12,421 bases of DNA from Hyphomicrobiales bacterium (GCA_025356765.1 JANXRO010000251.1:1-12421); one strand, 5' to 3'. Numbered from the stretch's first letter, positions 1-6,559 are shown. The notes: generated by a model from the sequence alone, not told the origin. A program made the numbers and translations.

Positions 1-890
1 TGGACTTCAGATCACTGCGTTTCCTGCGGCTGTTGTTCCAAACGCGCAGTGTCACACGCACCGGCGAAATTCTGGAATTGAGCCAACCCGCCGCAAGCCG
101 CGTGTTGGCAAAGCTGCGCGCTGTGTTGAGCGATCCACTGTTGCTGCGCACGGCAAAGGGCGGAACGTTAACGCCGCGCGCCCAGCGGCTGGAACCCCGC
201 GTGCTGGCGGCCCTTTCAGCAATTGCCAATGTTTTTGCGCCAGAAACTTTCGACGCTTCGACCAGTGCAAGAACGTTTCAGCTGGCCAGCACTGACTATG
301 GGGCAGCGACGGTTTTGCCGTCTCTGCTGGCCGAACTTTCAGCAAAGTCACCTTCGTTGGCGCTGGATGTTTCAGCTTGGTCAAGCCATACATTAGTCGA
401 TCTGGAATCCGGAAAACTTGATTTTGCGCTTTATGCAGAGGGTGATTTGCCACCAGACTTTCACACCCGCTTGCTGTTCAAAGATGCCCAAGCCTGCCTG
501 TTGCGCAAGAATCATCCGCTGATTAGCAAGGCCGACAAACACGGCCGCCTGTTGCCAAATCAGATTGTGAAATATCCACAAATTGTCATGCGCTATCCCG
601 ATGGGCTTGATACAGGCATTGATGAAATTATCGGAGATACCGGCCAAAAATCACCGCATGTTCCATTGCGCCTACCCTATTTTTTGGTGGCACCTTTGGC
701 CGTCATAAAGGGAGACGCCGTGGCCTGTATTCCTCTGCGTTTGGCAAAAATCTTGGCTGTCAGCCAAAATTGTGCGGCATTGGAAATTAAGGGCGACTAT
801 GGGTTTGCATATCGCCTTATCTGGCATGGCCGCATGCACCATGACATTGGGTTCAAATGGCTGCGCGAAACTATGGCGAAGCTTTTTTGA
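1..890 (+). CDS. LysR-family transcriptional regulator (start codon cut by window edge)
   Basis: A DNA-binding regulator with an N-terminal winged helix-turn-helix and a C-terminal periplasmic-binding-like effector domain. The frame is open from base 3 and reads DFRSLRFLRLLFQTRSVTRT, matching the usual LysR opening. Bases 1-2 are TG, so an NTG start codon probably spans the left edge, giving about 296 residues, normal for the family. An internal TTG at 33 would delete the first helix and is unlikely to be the start. The HTH includes the typical LSQPAASRVLAKLR stretch and then LRTAKGGTLTPRAQ; the rest fits the effector domain. Target and effector cannot be read from the sequence, and the divergent neighbour it may control lies outside the window. 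It converges with the LuxR-type gene, with only 22 bp between the stop codons. Confidence 0.88.
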   Translation, partial: DFRSLRFLRLLFQTRSVTRTGEILELSQPAASRVLAKLRAVLSDPLLLRTAKGGTLTPRAQRLEPRVLAALSAIANVFAPETFDASTSARTFQLASTDYGAATVLPSLLAELSAKSPSLALDVSAWSSHTLVDLESGKLDFALYAEGDLPPDFHTRLLFKDAQACLLRKNHPLISKADKHGRLLPNQIVKYPQIVMRYPDGLDTGIDEIIGDTGQKSPHVPLRLPYFLVAPLAVIKGDAVACIPLRLAKILAVSQNCAALEIKGDYGFAYRLIWHGRMHHDIGFKWLRETMAKLF

Positions 891-897
891 AAGCTTC
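878..897. terminator. Stem-loop at the convergent LysR/LuxR gene ends
   Basis: GAAGCTTT (878-885) and AAAGCTTC (890-897) form an 8-bp inverted repeat around a 4-nt loop. It overlaps the TGA stop (888-890) of the LysR gene and lies between two converging genes. No T-run follows on either strand, so a role as a bidirectional terminator is inferred from position and symmetry only. Confidence 0.35.
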
Positions 898-912
898 AAT
901 CATCAGCAGCGT

Positions 913-2040
913 TCAAGCATAACCCGCAACCAGTTTTGCCAACTCCATTTGGCTTTTAAGGCCAGTCTTGGCAAAAACGCTTTTAAGATGAGTGCGCACT
1001 GTGCCCTGTTTCAAACCTAAAATGGCAGATGCATCAGGAACGCCCCCTGCCTCTACAATGGCCACCAAAACATTCATCTCACGCGGGGTTAAATGATATC
1101 GCTCCGCGATCAACTCAATGGATGACGATGGCACAATTTCTGCACGCTTCACAAACAGCATGGCGCTGGCCCGACCATCAACAGAAGCCCGCGTATGCTC
1201 TTTGGAAAGAGGAAGAACTCTGAAAATATAATCGTCACCCGTTGTGGACGGAAATAAAAATTCCTGCGCATGATCTGCCGCGTTTAGATCCAAAGCGTTT
1301 TCAAACAATTTCTGGCTTTTGGCGTTTATGGTTTTCAATTGATCCAATTCAATAGAAAGAATGTCGTTGCGTATCAGAAGTTTGCGCGCGGCTGCATTCA
1401 TGTGCGCCACATGCGCGTTGCTATCGAGAAAAAAGATGGCGGTTGAAACCTCATCCACTGCGGCGCGCAAATCAGATATTTCGGAATTCTTTTTTTCCAA
1501 TGCACGATTGATTTGAAAGGCCCGCTGAATGTGCGGCATCAGCATTTGCAGCTCGGCTCTTTCATCGGCATTATACATGGGTTTTGTATCCATGCGAGTG
1601 ATGCAAAACAGATCTAATTTTTCATCAGTCTTATTCAAAATGGCAAGAATCGCATCGCCCCAGCCATTGGGTTGAATGTAAGTTTGATAATAGCGCGTTG
1701 CCACATATTCAGCGGGGCTTAACAAATCTGTGGGGCAGAAAATTTCCCCCACCATCTTGGTCATAACAGCTGGAACCCGCAGGGGACTGGTGAAAATAAC
1801 CGACTTATTATAATGGCGAAACTCTGCGGCAATGGACTTTGAGCCTAAAAAAACTTGCGATGTCATCACTTTAAAATTTTCGTCCATCAGAACGGCGTGA
1901 GAGGCATCATAATATTTGGCCAAGGCCCCCAGCGCATTGGGCCACAAGCTGGGGTTAAGAGCGGCATCATAAAGCTTGCCAATCAATTCTAAGATGGCAC
2001 TTGGAACGTGGTCAGATTTTGATTCCTTAATCGTTTCCAT
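913..2040 (-). CDS. LuxR-type (C-terminal HTH) transcriptional regulator
   Basis: A cytoplasmic regulator with a long sensory N-terminus, a PAS-like middle section (around FFLDSNAHVAHMNAAARKLL, about two thirds along) and a C-terminal LuxR/GerE helix-turn-helix over the last 59 residues, beginning LTPREMNVLVAIVEAGG with recognition helix GTVRTHLKSVFAKTGL. There is no obvious phosphoacceptor receiver or acyl-homoserine-lactone domain. The ATG at 2040 (375 aa) is preferred because a GGGGG tract sits about 7 nt upstream; an in-frame ATG at 2082 (389 aa) has no visible Shine-Dalgarno. The gene is divergent from the secreted beta-barrel gene, which is a plausible target. A perfect dyad at 2084-2097 lies in its upstream region. 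Ligand and regulon are unknown. Confidence 0.85.
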   Translation of the reverse strand: METIKESKSDHVPSAILELIGKLYDAALNPSLWPNALGALAKYYDASHAVLMDENFKVMTSQVFLGSKSIAAEFRHYNKSVIFTSPLRVPAVMTKMVGEIFCPTDLLSPAEYVATRYYQTYIQPNGWGDAILAILNKTDEKLDLFCITRMDTKPMYNADERAELQMLMPHIQRAFQINRALEKKNSEISDLRAAVDEVSTAIFFLDSNAHVAHMNAAARKLLIRNDILSIELDQLKTINAKSQKLFENALDLNAADHAQEFLFPSTTGDDYIFRVLPLSKEHTRASVDGRASAMLFVKRAEIVPSSSIELIAERYHLTPREMNVLVAIVEAGGVPDASAILGLKQGTVRTHLKSVFAKTGLKSQMELAKLVAGYA

Positions 2041-2083
2041 GAAAATGCCCCCGTCTAAAACATGATCAGCTGCAACATCCATC

Positions 2084-2097
2084 TGATAACATTATCA
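2084..2097. promoter_or_regulatory. Perfect 14-bp dyad, candidate operator
   Basis: TGATAACATTATCA consists of TGATAA and its reverse complement TTATCA around a 2-bp centre. It lies about 44 bp upstream of the preferred LuxR-type start and about 120 bp upstream of the divergent beta-barrel gene. Such dyads are often regulator sites. Assigning it to the neighbouring LuxR-type protein is inference. Confidence 0.35.
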
Positions 2098-2131
2098 AAA
2101 ACAATGCCCGTTGATAGCGTAAAATTTCTTT

Positions 2132-2159
2132 TCGTCCTCTCCCAATTGGGGGAGGACGA
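2132..2159 (+). promoter_or_regulatory. Strong hairpin in the leader of the beta-barrel gene
   Basis: The arms TCGTCCTCTCCCAA and TTGGGGGAGGACGA are complementary over 14 positions with one G-U wobble, so the whole 28 bp is nearly palindromic. No T-run follows in either direction, so it does not look like an intrinsic terminator. It may be an mRNA-stabilising 5' leader structure or a dispersed palindromic repeat unit; only one copy is seen here. Confidence 0.5.
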
Positions 2160-2171
2160 TTGGGTTTACTA

Positions 2172-2193
2172 CCTGATAGTGCAAACTATCGGG
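2172..2193 (+). promoter_or_regulatory. GNRA-tetraloop hairpin upstream of the ribosome binding site
   Basis: CCTGATAGT pairs with ACTATCGGG (9 bp, one G-U wobble) closing a GCAA tetraloop at 2181-2184. It ends 13 nt before the GGGA Shine-Dalgarno of the beta-barrel gene. Together with the hairpin at 2132-2159 it would give a leader with two hairpins in tandem, provided transcription starts upstream of both. Confidence 0.45.
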
Positions 2194-2217
2194 GATCGAA
2201 ACAGCAGGGATGAATCG

Positions 2218-3186
2218 ATGAGACTAAAACAGGTTTTCTTCGCAGCCGGATATCTGGTGATTGCCGCCGCGGCCCTTACATCAAACACAATGGCTGCGAC
2301 TGCTCCAGCTTGCAGCGTCTCTGCCATCGTAGGGGGTGGTGGCGCATCCAGCGGGCAAGGTTCACAGATATCGAGTAATACCAACGGGATCGCCCCGCAT
2401 GGTTGGACGTTTGGTTTTGGTGAAGGCGCGGTGGATTTTAACTGCGGGATGTGGGTGTTTCAGGTTGACGGCAGTGACTATTACAAGGCTATCTCTGCGT
2501 TGAACGCTGGCACTTATGTGCAAGACAACAGTGGCCACTTTGGCGGTACTGTGTTTTGGCGGGACCCCGATATGGCTGCCCTGGGTGTTTCATTATCCAG
2601 AACATTTACTTCTTTGCCGAGTTCAGAAGGTACTCCCTATCCAAAGGCAATCGAATATGGTGCCGTCTGGCGTTTGGGTGGCTTTGGGGAATATTTTGCC
2701 GGCGATAGGCTGACCCTTGGCGCAGGGGCCAATTATATTACAGGCAAATACCCTTCTGGAGCCGAGAACAGTCAAGCCGGCGTTGAGGCCGATCTCTATG
2801 GCAAACTTTATGCCACTGAAAATCTTGGCTTCACTCTTCGTGGAGACGTTTTGTCTTCAAATATCACGTATAATTTCGGGACTGTTCAATGGGGAGGCTA
2901 TGCTGTGTCTGCCCAAGCGGAATACTTGGTGCCAGGCACTGCACTTTCCGTTTTCGCAGGCGCAAGGTTTGCTGACCGCGCATATCGATCCGCTGGCTAT
3001 TCTGCAAATCTTCAGGATACCGAAGGGTTTGCTGGCGTTCAATTCGCCATCGGCGGCCCGACCCCTACCTCTTTGCGTGAACGTGACCGCCATGGAACTT
3101 ACGATAACACTAGCGTATTTGATGAAAAGCTGCCCAGCGGCGAAGCAGAAATTGGTAATGCGAATATTGCTGATCAAGGATTTTAG
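2218..3186 (+). CDS. Secreted outer-membrane beta-barrel-like protein, function unknown
   Basis: The ATG at 2218 has GGGA 7 nt upstream and starts a clear signal peptide (MRLKQVF, then a hydrophobic Ala-rich core, with cleavage likely around residues 26-31); an open frame reaching back to 2062 has no such support. The mature part is Gly-, Tyr- and aromatic-rich with alternating hydrophobic residues, as in NLGFTLRGDVLSSNITYNFG and TEGFAGVQFAIGG, which suggests amphipathic strands of an outer-membrane barrel. Length is 322 aa. Cys32 and Cys76 could form a disulfide. Oddly, the strand-like region ends about 35 residues before the C-terminus and is followed by a charged tail, although the last residue is Phe as in many barrel proteins. 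I recognise no named family. Its structured leader and the divergent LuxR-type gene suggest controlled expression. Confidence 0.72.
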   Translation: MRLKQVFFAAGYLVIAAAALTSNTMAATAPACSVSAIVGGGGASSGQGSQISSNTNGIAPHGWTFGFGEGAVDFNCGMWVFQVDGSDYYKAISALNAGTYVQDNSGHFGGTVFWRDPDMAALGVSLSRTFTSLPSSEGTPYPKAIEYGAVWRLGGFGEYFAGDRLTLGAGANYITGKYPSGAENSQAGVEADLYGKLYATENLGFTLRGDVLSSNITYNFGTVQWGGYAVSAQAEYLVPGTALSVFAGARFADRAYRSAGYSANLQDTEGFAGVQFAIGGPTPTSLRERDRHGTYDNTSVFDEKLPSGEAEIGNANIADQGF

Positions 3187-3242
3187 AGAAGTCAGTCAGA
3201 ATCATCGGTGCCCATTGAGGCTGTAAAGGGATTTTTAACCCA

Positions 3243-4304
3243 TCACCACTGCACCTGATCAATCCTTGTGGCACCCGTGGCCAGCATGATCAGCCGGTCT
3301 AGCCCCAGCGCCACACCAGAAGCTTCCGGCATCATCGTCAGTGCACGGAGCAATTCTTCATCAATGGGATAGCGCTCACCATACACCCGTTGTTTGATGT
3401 CCATTTCCTCTTCAAAGCGGCGGCGCTGTTCTATGGCATCGGTCAACTCACCAAAGCCATTGGCCAATTCGACGCCTGCTGCATAAAGTTCAAAGCGTTC
3501 GGCCACGCGGGCATCATGGGCACAAGCCCGCGCTAATGCTGCCTCGCAGGATGGATATTCATAAAACACGGTGATGCGGCCTTGGCCCAGATGAGGTTCA
3601 ATTTTTTCAACCAGAATGCGGCTGAAAATATCTGTCCAGCTTTCATCATCTTGAAATGCAACAGGGCACTGGGCGGCAAGCGCTTTCACATCAGGTCGAT
3701 TTCCATCCAATGTTGAAAGCAAATCCACGCCTGCATATTTTTGAAATCCTTCAGCCACAGTCAGCATTTCAACCTTGGCCAATGGATCGCAGGCAATGCC
3801 TTTCCAATTGAACTTGGCTTCGGCTGCCGCAAGCCGCACGATTGCCACTGTATCTTCAATAATCTGATTATAAGGCTCTGCTGCGCGATACCATTCCAAC
3901 ATGGTAAATTCTGGGGCATGGGTTGGCGTTCTTTCACGGTTGCGAAACACATGGCCCAGATTAAAAATGCGCGTCTCTCCCGCCGCCAATAATTTCTTGC
4001 AGGCAAATTCTGGCGACGTGTGCAGATAACGCACTGATGATGATCCATCATTGTGAATAAGCTTGGTTTCAAAGCCATGCAAATGGGCCTCATTGCCGGG
4101 AGATATTTGCAAGGCCGGCGTATCCACTTCGAGAAAGTCGCGGGCCGCAAACCAGCCGCGTATGGCGGTAATAATTCTGTTGCGGGCTAACAAAAATCCA
4201 CGCCTGTCTTGATGGCGCGAGGGGTGAAACCATGGCAAGTCTTTGGCAAAGTCAGAGGGGTTGGCTTTATTCATAGGCCCTGCTATAGGCCCGCCAACAC
4301 TCAA
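3243..4304 (-). CDS. epmA: EF-P--(R)-beta-lysine ligase EpmA (GenX/PoxA-like)
   Basis: A class II lysyl-tRNA-synthetase paralogue lacking the anticodon-binding domain; it attaches a lysine (beta-lysine in E. coli) to a conserved lysine of elongation factor P. Residues counted from the TTG at 4304 show motif 1 near 45-65 (GWFAARDFLEVDTPAL), motif 2 near 119-139 (VFRNRERTPTHAPEFTMLEW) and motif 3 near 330-341 (GVALGLDRLIML). Length is 353 aa from the TTG, which has GAGGGG about 6 nt upstream, or 343 aa from the ATG at 4274, which has only a close GGG. E. coli EpmA is about 325 aa. The gene is divergent from efp, its substrate, so the start regions lie 30 (TTG) or 60 (ATG) bp apart. The partner aminomutase EpmB is not in the window. 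Confidence 0.93.
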   Translation of the reverse strand: MSVGGPIAGPMNKANPSDFAKDLPWFHPSRHQDRRGFLLARNRIITAIRGWFAARDFLEVDTPALQISPGNEAHLHGFETKLIHNDGSSSVRYLHTSPEFACKKLLAAGETRIFNLGHVFRNRERTPTHAPEFTMLEWYRAAEPYNQIIEDTVAIVRLAAAEAKFNWKGIACDPLAKVEMLTVAEGFQKYAGVDLLSTLDGNRPDVKALAAQCPVAFQDDESWTDIFSRILVEKIEPHLGQGRITVFYEYPSCEAALARACAHDARVAERFELYAAGVELANGFGELTDAIEQRRRFEEEMDIKQRVYGERYPIDEELLRALTMMPEASGVALGLDRLIMLATGATRIDQVQW

Positions 4305-4334
4305 TTCAATCCCCTCAATTCTAGGATATCACCT

Positions 4335-4907
4335 GTGGTAAAAGTTATCGCTTCCGGCGTGCGCAAAGGCAACGTTATCGAACATGAAGATGGCAAGCTT
4401 TATGTGGTGCTGAAAGCAGAATCGATGCACCCCGGCAAAGGCACCCCCACCACAACAATTGATATGCGCCGCATTTCAGACGGTGTTAAAACCGTGGTGC
4501 GCTATAAAACTACCGATGCAATGGAACGCGCCTTTGTTGAAACCATCATGCACACCTATTTGTATAAAGATGGTGATAGCTATGTGTTTATGAACCCTGA
4601 AACTTTTGATCAGGTTCCCCTCACAACTGACATGGTGGGCGATCTCGCACCTTTCCTGCAAGAGGGCATGGAATGCCAAATTGCCATGTTCAACGACGGC
4701 CCAATTTCCATTGAAATTCCGCCACGCATCACGCTTGAAATTACGGAAACTGAACCGGCCATTAAAAACCAAACCGCTTCATCATCCTTCAAGCCAGCCA
4801 TGCTTTCCAACGGTGTGCGCACCATGGTGCCGCCCCACATCAATGTGGGAACCCGCATCGTGGTTGATACCAATGACGCAAGCTATGTGGAACGCGCCAA
4901 GGATTAA
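4335..4907 (+). CDS. efp: Translation elongation factor P
   Basis: EF-P binds between the P and E sites of stalled ribosomes and relieves arrest at polyproline stretches. The GTG at 4335 has AGGA 8 nt upstream and gives MVKVIASGVRKGNVIEHEDG, the usual alphaproteobacterial N-terminus; the 190-aa length matches the family (188 in E. coli). The first KOW-like domain carries the loop HPGKG with Lys35 at the tip, the residue lysylated by EpmA. The RRISDGVKTVVRYKTTDAMERAF region leads into the two OB-like domains. The frame stays open upstream to 4209, but that stretch overlaps epmA and is not EF-P-like. Its modifying enzyme is encoded immediately upstream on the other strand, so the promoters must overlap or lie inside the neighbouring reading frames. 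Confidence 0.96.
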   Translation: MVKVIASGVRKGNVIEHEDGKLYVVLKAESMHPGKGTPTTTIDMRRISDGVKTVVRYKTTDAMERAFVETIMHTYLYKDGDSYVFMNPETFDQVPLTTDMVGDLAPFLQEGMECQIAMFNDGPISIEIPPRITLEITETEPAIKNQTASSSFKPAMLSNGVRTMVPPHINVGTRIVVDTNDASYVERAKD

Positions 4908-4954
4908 GCGACAAGCTTCACCCCGCTTTAAACCTGTGCTATCGCATAAATCAC

Positions 4955-5031
4955 GTCTTGGTAGCTCAGCAGGATAGAGCACCGGTTTCCTAAACCGGGG
5001 GTCAGGGGTTCGAATCCCTTCCAGGACGCCA
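4955..5031 (+). tRNA. tRNA-Arg (anticodon CCT), CCA encoded
   Basis: A full cloverleaf folds by eye. The acceptor stem GTCTTGG (4955-4961) pairs with CCAGGAC (5021-5027) with one G-U; the D-stem is GCTC/GAGC; the anticodon stem CCGGT/ACCGG encloses TTCCTAA with anticodon CCT at 4989-4991; a 5-nt variable loop follows, and the T-arm carries TTCGAAT. Discriminator G5028 is followed by a genomically encoded CCA. It reads the codon AGG. An integrase remnant starts 24 bp downstream, so the 3' half probably served as an integration site. Confidence 0.97.
5011..5031 (+). other. Inferred attachment site within the tRNA-Arg 3' end
   Basis: Tyrosine integrases commonly recombine at tRNA 3' ends and leave the tRNA intact with their int gene next to it. 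Here a decayed integrase starts 24 bp past the CCA, oriented away from the tRNA. No second copy of the tRNA 3' sequence occurs in the window, so the exact att core and the far end of the element cannot be placed. Confidence 0.4.
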
Positions 5032-5055
5032 ATTTCCAAATTTTATTATCGAACC

Positions 5056-5291
5056 ATGCCAAAGATTAAAGGACGAAGACACGGTGCGCTTCGATTAACT
5101 TCTTTCGCAGTGCAGGCAGTGGCCAAACGGAAACAGCCCGGCAAATATGCGGATGGGCAGGCCTATACTTGGTAGTGAGCAAGTCAAGCTCAAGCAGTTA
5201 GATTTTCCGCTATACATTTGCTGGTAAGCAAAAAGAACTAAGTTTGGGGTCGATGACTGACTTGACACTTGCGGAGGCACCGAAGTTCCGA
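5056..5291 (+). pseudogene. Truncated, frameshifted tyrosine-recombinase integrase (N-terminal arm-binding domain only)
   Basis: An ATG at 5056 opens a 39-codon frame ending AVAKRKQPGKYADGQ-AYTW-stop, which resembles the start of P4-type integrases (DUF4102 domain). After Gln at 5158-5160 the family match continues in the next frame from 5163: LYLVVSKSSSSS, a TAG, then IFRYTFAGKQKELSLGSM and TDLTLAEAPKFR. Restoring one G (CAGGC to CAGGGC) would give the expected DGQGLYL, and the TAG at 5199-5201 stands where the family usually has Trp, consistent with TGG to TAG. The match stops near 5291, so the core-binding and catalytic domains (R-H-R-Y) are gone. It begins 24 bp after tRNA-Arg, the normal position for an integrated element. 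The gene is certainly non-functional; the family assignment comes from motif recognition only. Confidence 0.72.
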
Positions 5292-5551
5292 TTCAGCCAA
5301 TTTGGTGCCATGTTGAAGTGATGATGGCTGTCGGTTGCTGCCTTATACTTATGGGTTGTGATTACATAGATGCGATTGTCCCGCATCAATCGTCCAACAC
5401 GAGAATGCGGCGCAGGCTGCGATCAAGTTTGCCATGTCAACGCTCTTTCATTCCAAATTTCTTCAGTTCGAAAGTACTTTTAGATGGGCGCTTGCGCCTC
5501 TCCCCGCCATGGGAAACGTCGGAAAGAAGCGCAAGGTGATCAAGTCAAGTA
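5292..5551. other. Degenerate intergenic stretch, no gene assigned
   Basis: These 260 bp separate the integrase remnant from the end of the binding-protein gene. A 73-codon open frame at 5318-5539 (+) has no ribosome binding site and unconvincing composition. On the minus strand a frame interrupted by stop codons reads ELKKFGMKER and DRSLRRILVLDD, protein-like enough to suggest a second decayed gene, but I cannot name a family. The inverted repeat CTTGCGC (5491-5497) / GCGCAAG, 31 nt apart, has no T-run and is not a convincing terminator. Confidence 0.4.
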
Positions 5552-6481
5552 TCAATCATAGAGAACTGCAGCGATCTTAGGATCGCTCATGTTGTCCTTG
5601 GTGTAGTAATAGAAACCGGTGTCGATGACCTTCTCCAACTTTTCACCCTTCAGAGCTTTGGTCAGAGAGGAAACGGCGCACTGGCCAATGCCCACTGGGT
5701 TCTGAGTGATGGAGCCAGCCAGCAGGCCGGACATGATTGCATCCTTTTGCTTCTTGCCAGAGTCAAAGCCGATGCCAATGACCTTGGAACCGGTTTCCTT
5801 CTTAGCGATGGCAAGACCGTTGGCAGCACCTTCGTTCGAAGCGAAGATGCCCTTGAGGTTCGGATGTGCAGTCAAAATCGCCTTGATGTCGTCAGCAGCC
5901 TTAGCATCGGCGTTGGCGAACTTGGTGTCCACCAACTTGATCTTTGGATGCTTGGCGATTTCCTCCTCGAAGCCCTTGCGGCGGCCAAGGCCGGTCGCGG
6001 AGGTCTGGTCGTGGATTTCATCAGCCACTTCACCTTCGTCGCCAATGGCTTTGGCAAGTTGCTTGGCGGCTTCAGCGGCAGCGGCCACGTTGTCAGTGGT
6101 GCAGGTTGTGACAGGCAGGTCGTTGGCAACGCCCGAGTCGAAGGCTACGATAGGAATTTTCGCATCAGCATATTGCTGCAGTGCCTTTGTTTCAGCCTTG
6201 GTGTCGAGGGCAGCAAAGCCCAATCCGACCGGCTTTTTGGCGAAATCGGCATTCAAGATGTCGATCTGCTTATCGATTTCGGCTTCGGTTTTCGGGCCTT
6301 CGAAAGTGATGGTGACGCCGTCAGCTTTGGCTTGGTCTTCGGCACCCTTTTTCACTGCTTGCCAGAATTGGTGGTCAAAGCCTTTTGCGATGATGGCATA
6401 ATACGGCGCATCAGCGTGAGCCGTTGCCGTCAGCGCCATCGCAGCGCCCAAAAGGGCTGCAGCAGCGATAAGTTTCTTCAT
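5552..6481 (-). CDS. Periplasmic sugar-binding protein of an ABC importer (RbsB-like)
   Basis: The substrate receptor of the importer encoded upstream on the same strand. It has a 23-residue signal peptide (MKKLIAAAALLGAAMALTATAHA, likely cut before DAPYY) and then a type I periplasmic-binding fold of the RbsB/peripla_BP_4 kind: GFDHQFWQAVKKGAEDQAKADG, KQIDILNADFAKKPVGLGF, IPIVAFDSGV, GIFASNEGAANGLAIA and GIGFDSGKKQKDAI. Its 309 aa is standard. AGGGAG lies 8 nt before the ATG. It is the third gene, 97 bp after the permease stop, with a strong hairpin in that gap. Family knowledge points to a monosaccharide or small polyol, but binding proteins of this fold also take other small ligands, so the substrate is left open. 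Two Cys in the mature part (TTCTTDN and GQCAVSS) are somewhat unusual. Confidence 0.9.
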   Translation of the reverse strand: MKKLIAAAALLGAAMALTATAHADAPYYAIIAKGFDHQFWQAVKKGAEDQAKADGVTITFEGPKTEAEIDKQIDILNADFAKKPVGLGFAALDTKAETKALQQYADAKIPIVAFDSGVANDLPVTTCTTDNVAAAAEAAKQLAKAIGDEGEVADEIHDQTSATGLGRRKGFEEEIAKHPKIKLVDTKFANADAKAADDIKAILTAHPNLKGIFASNEGAANGLAIAKKETGSKVIGIGFDSGKKQKDAIMSGLLAGSITQNPVGIGQCAVSSLTKALKGEKLEKVIDTGFYYYTKDNMSDPKIAAVLYD

Positions 6482-6525
6482 TATGGGTTCTCCCTAGTTT
6501 CAAGTTCAACGGCCCCTGATTGAGA

Positions 6526-6559
6526 CCAGAAACTGACGGGGACCCGTTTCAGTTTCTGG
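6526..6559 (-). promoter_or_regulatory. Long hairpin between permease and binding-protein genes
   Basis: CCAGAAACTGA (6526-6536) is the reverse complement of TCAGTTTCTGG (6549-6559). Inside it CGG(G)/CCCG also pair, leaving a 2-nt bulge and a tiny loop. The stem ends 44 nt before the binding-protein ATG and is not followed by a T-run in the direction of transcription, so it is not a classical terminator. Known precedents in ABC operons suggest an RNA processing or stabilising element that raises the level of binding protein over membrane components; that role is inference here. Confidence 0.55.

Noticed and set aside
2218..2320. Lipoprotein signal at Cys32 of the exported protein
   Set aside because: The residues before the Cys are A-P-A without a Leu/Val at -3, which does not fit a lipobox; an ordinary signal peptidase I site is more likely.
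3187..3242. Terminator between the barrel gene and epmA
   Set aside because: Only a 3-4 bp repeat around an A/T run (GGGATTTTTAACCC) is present; too weak to call.
4908..4954. Terminator or tRNA promoter between efp and tRNA-Arg
   Set aside because: A 5-bp AAGCG/CGCTT repeat lacks a T-run, and no -35/-10 pair of usable quality is seen.
5318..5539. 73-codon plus-strand open frame in the integrase junction
   Set aside because: It has no Shine-Dalgarno, a Met-Met-Met/Cys-Arg-rich composition and no recognisable motif; noted only as part of the gene-poor stretch.
5706..6523. Long plus-strand open frames opposite the binding-protein gene (231 and 258 codons)
   Set aside because: They mirror a clearly recognised signal-peptide/PBP protein on the minus strand, have no family resemblance and arise from codon bias.
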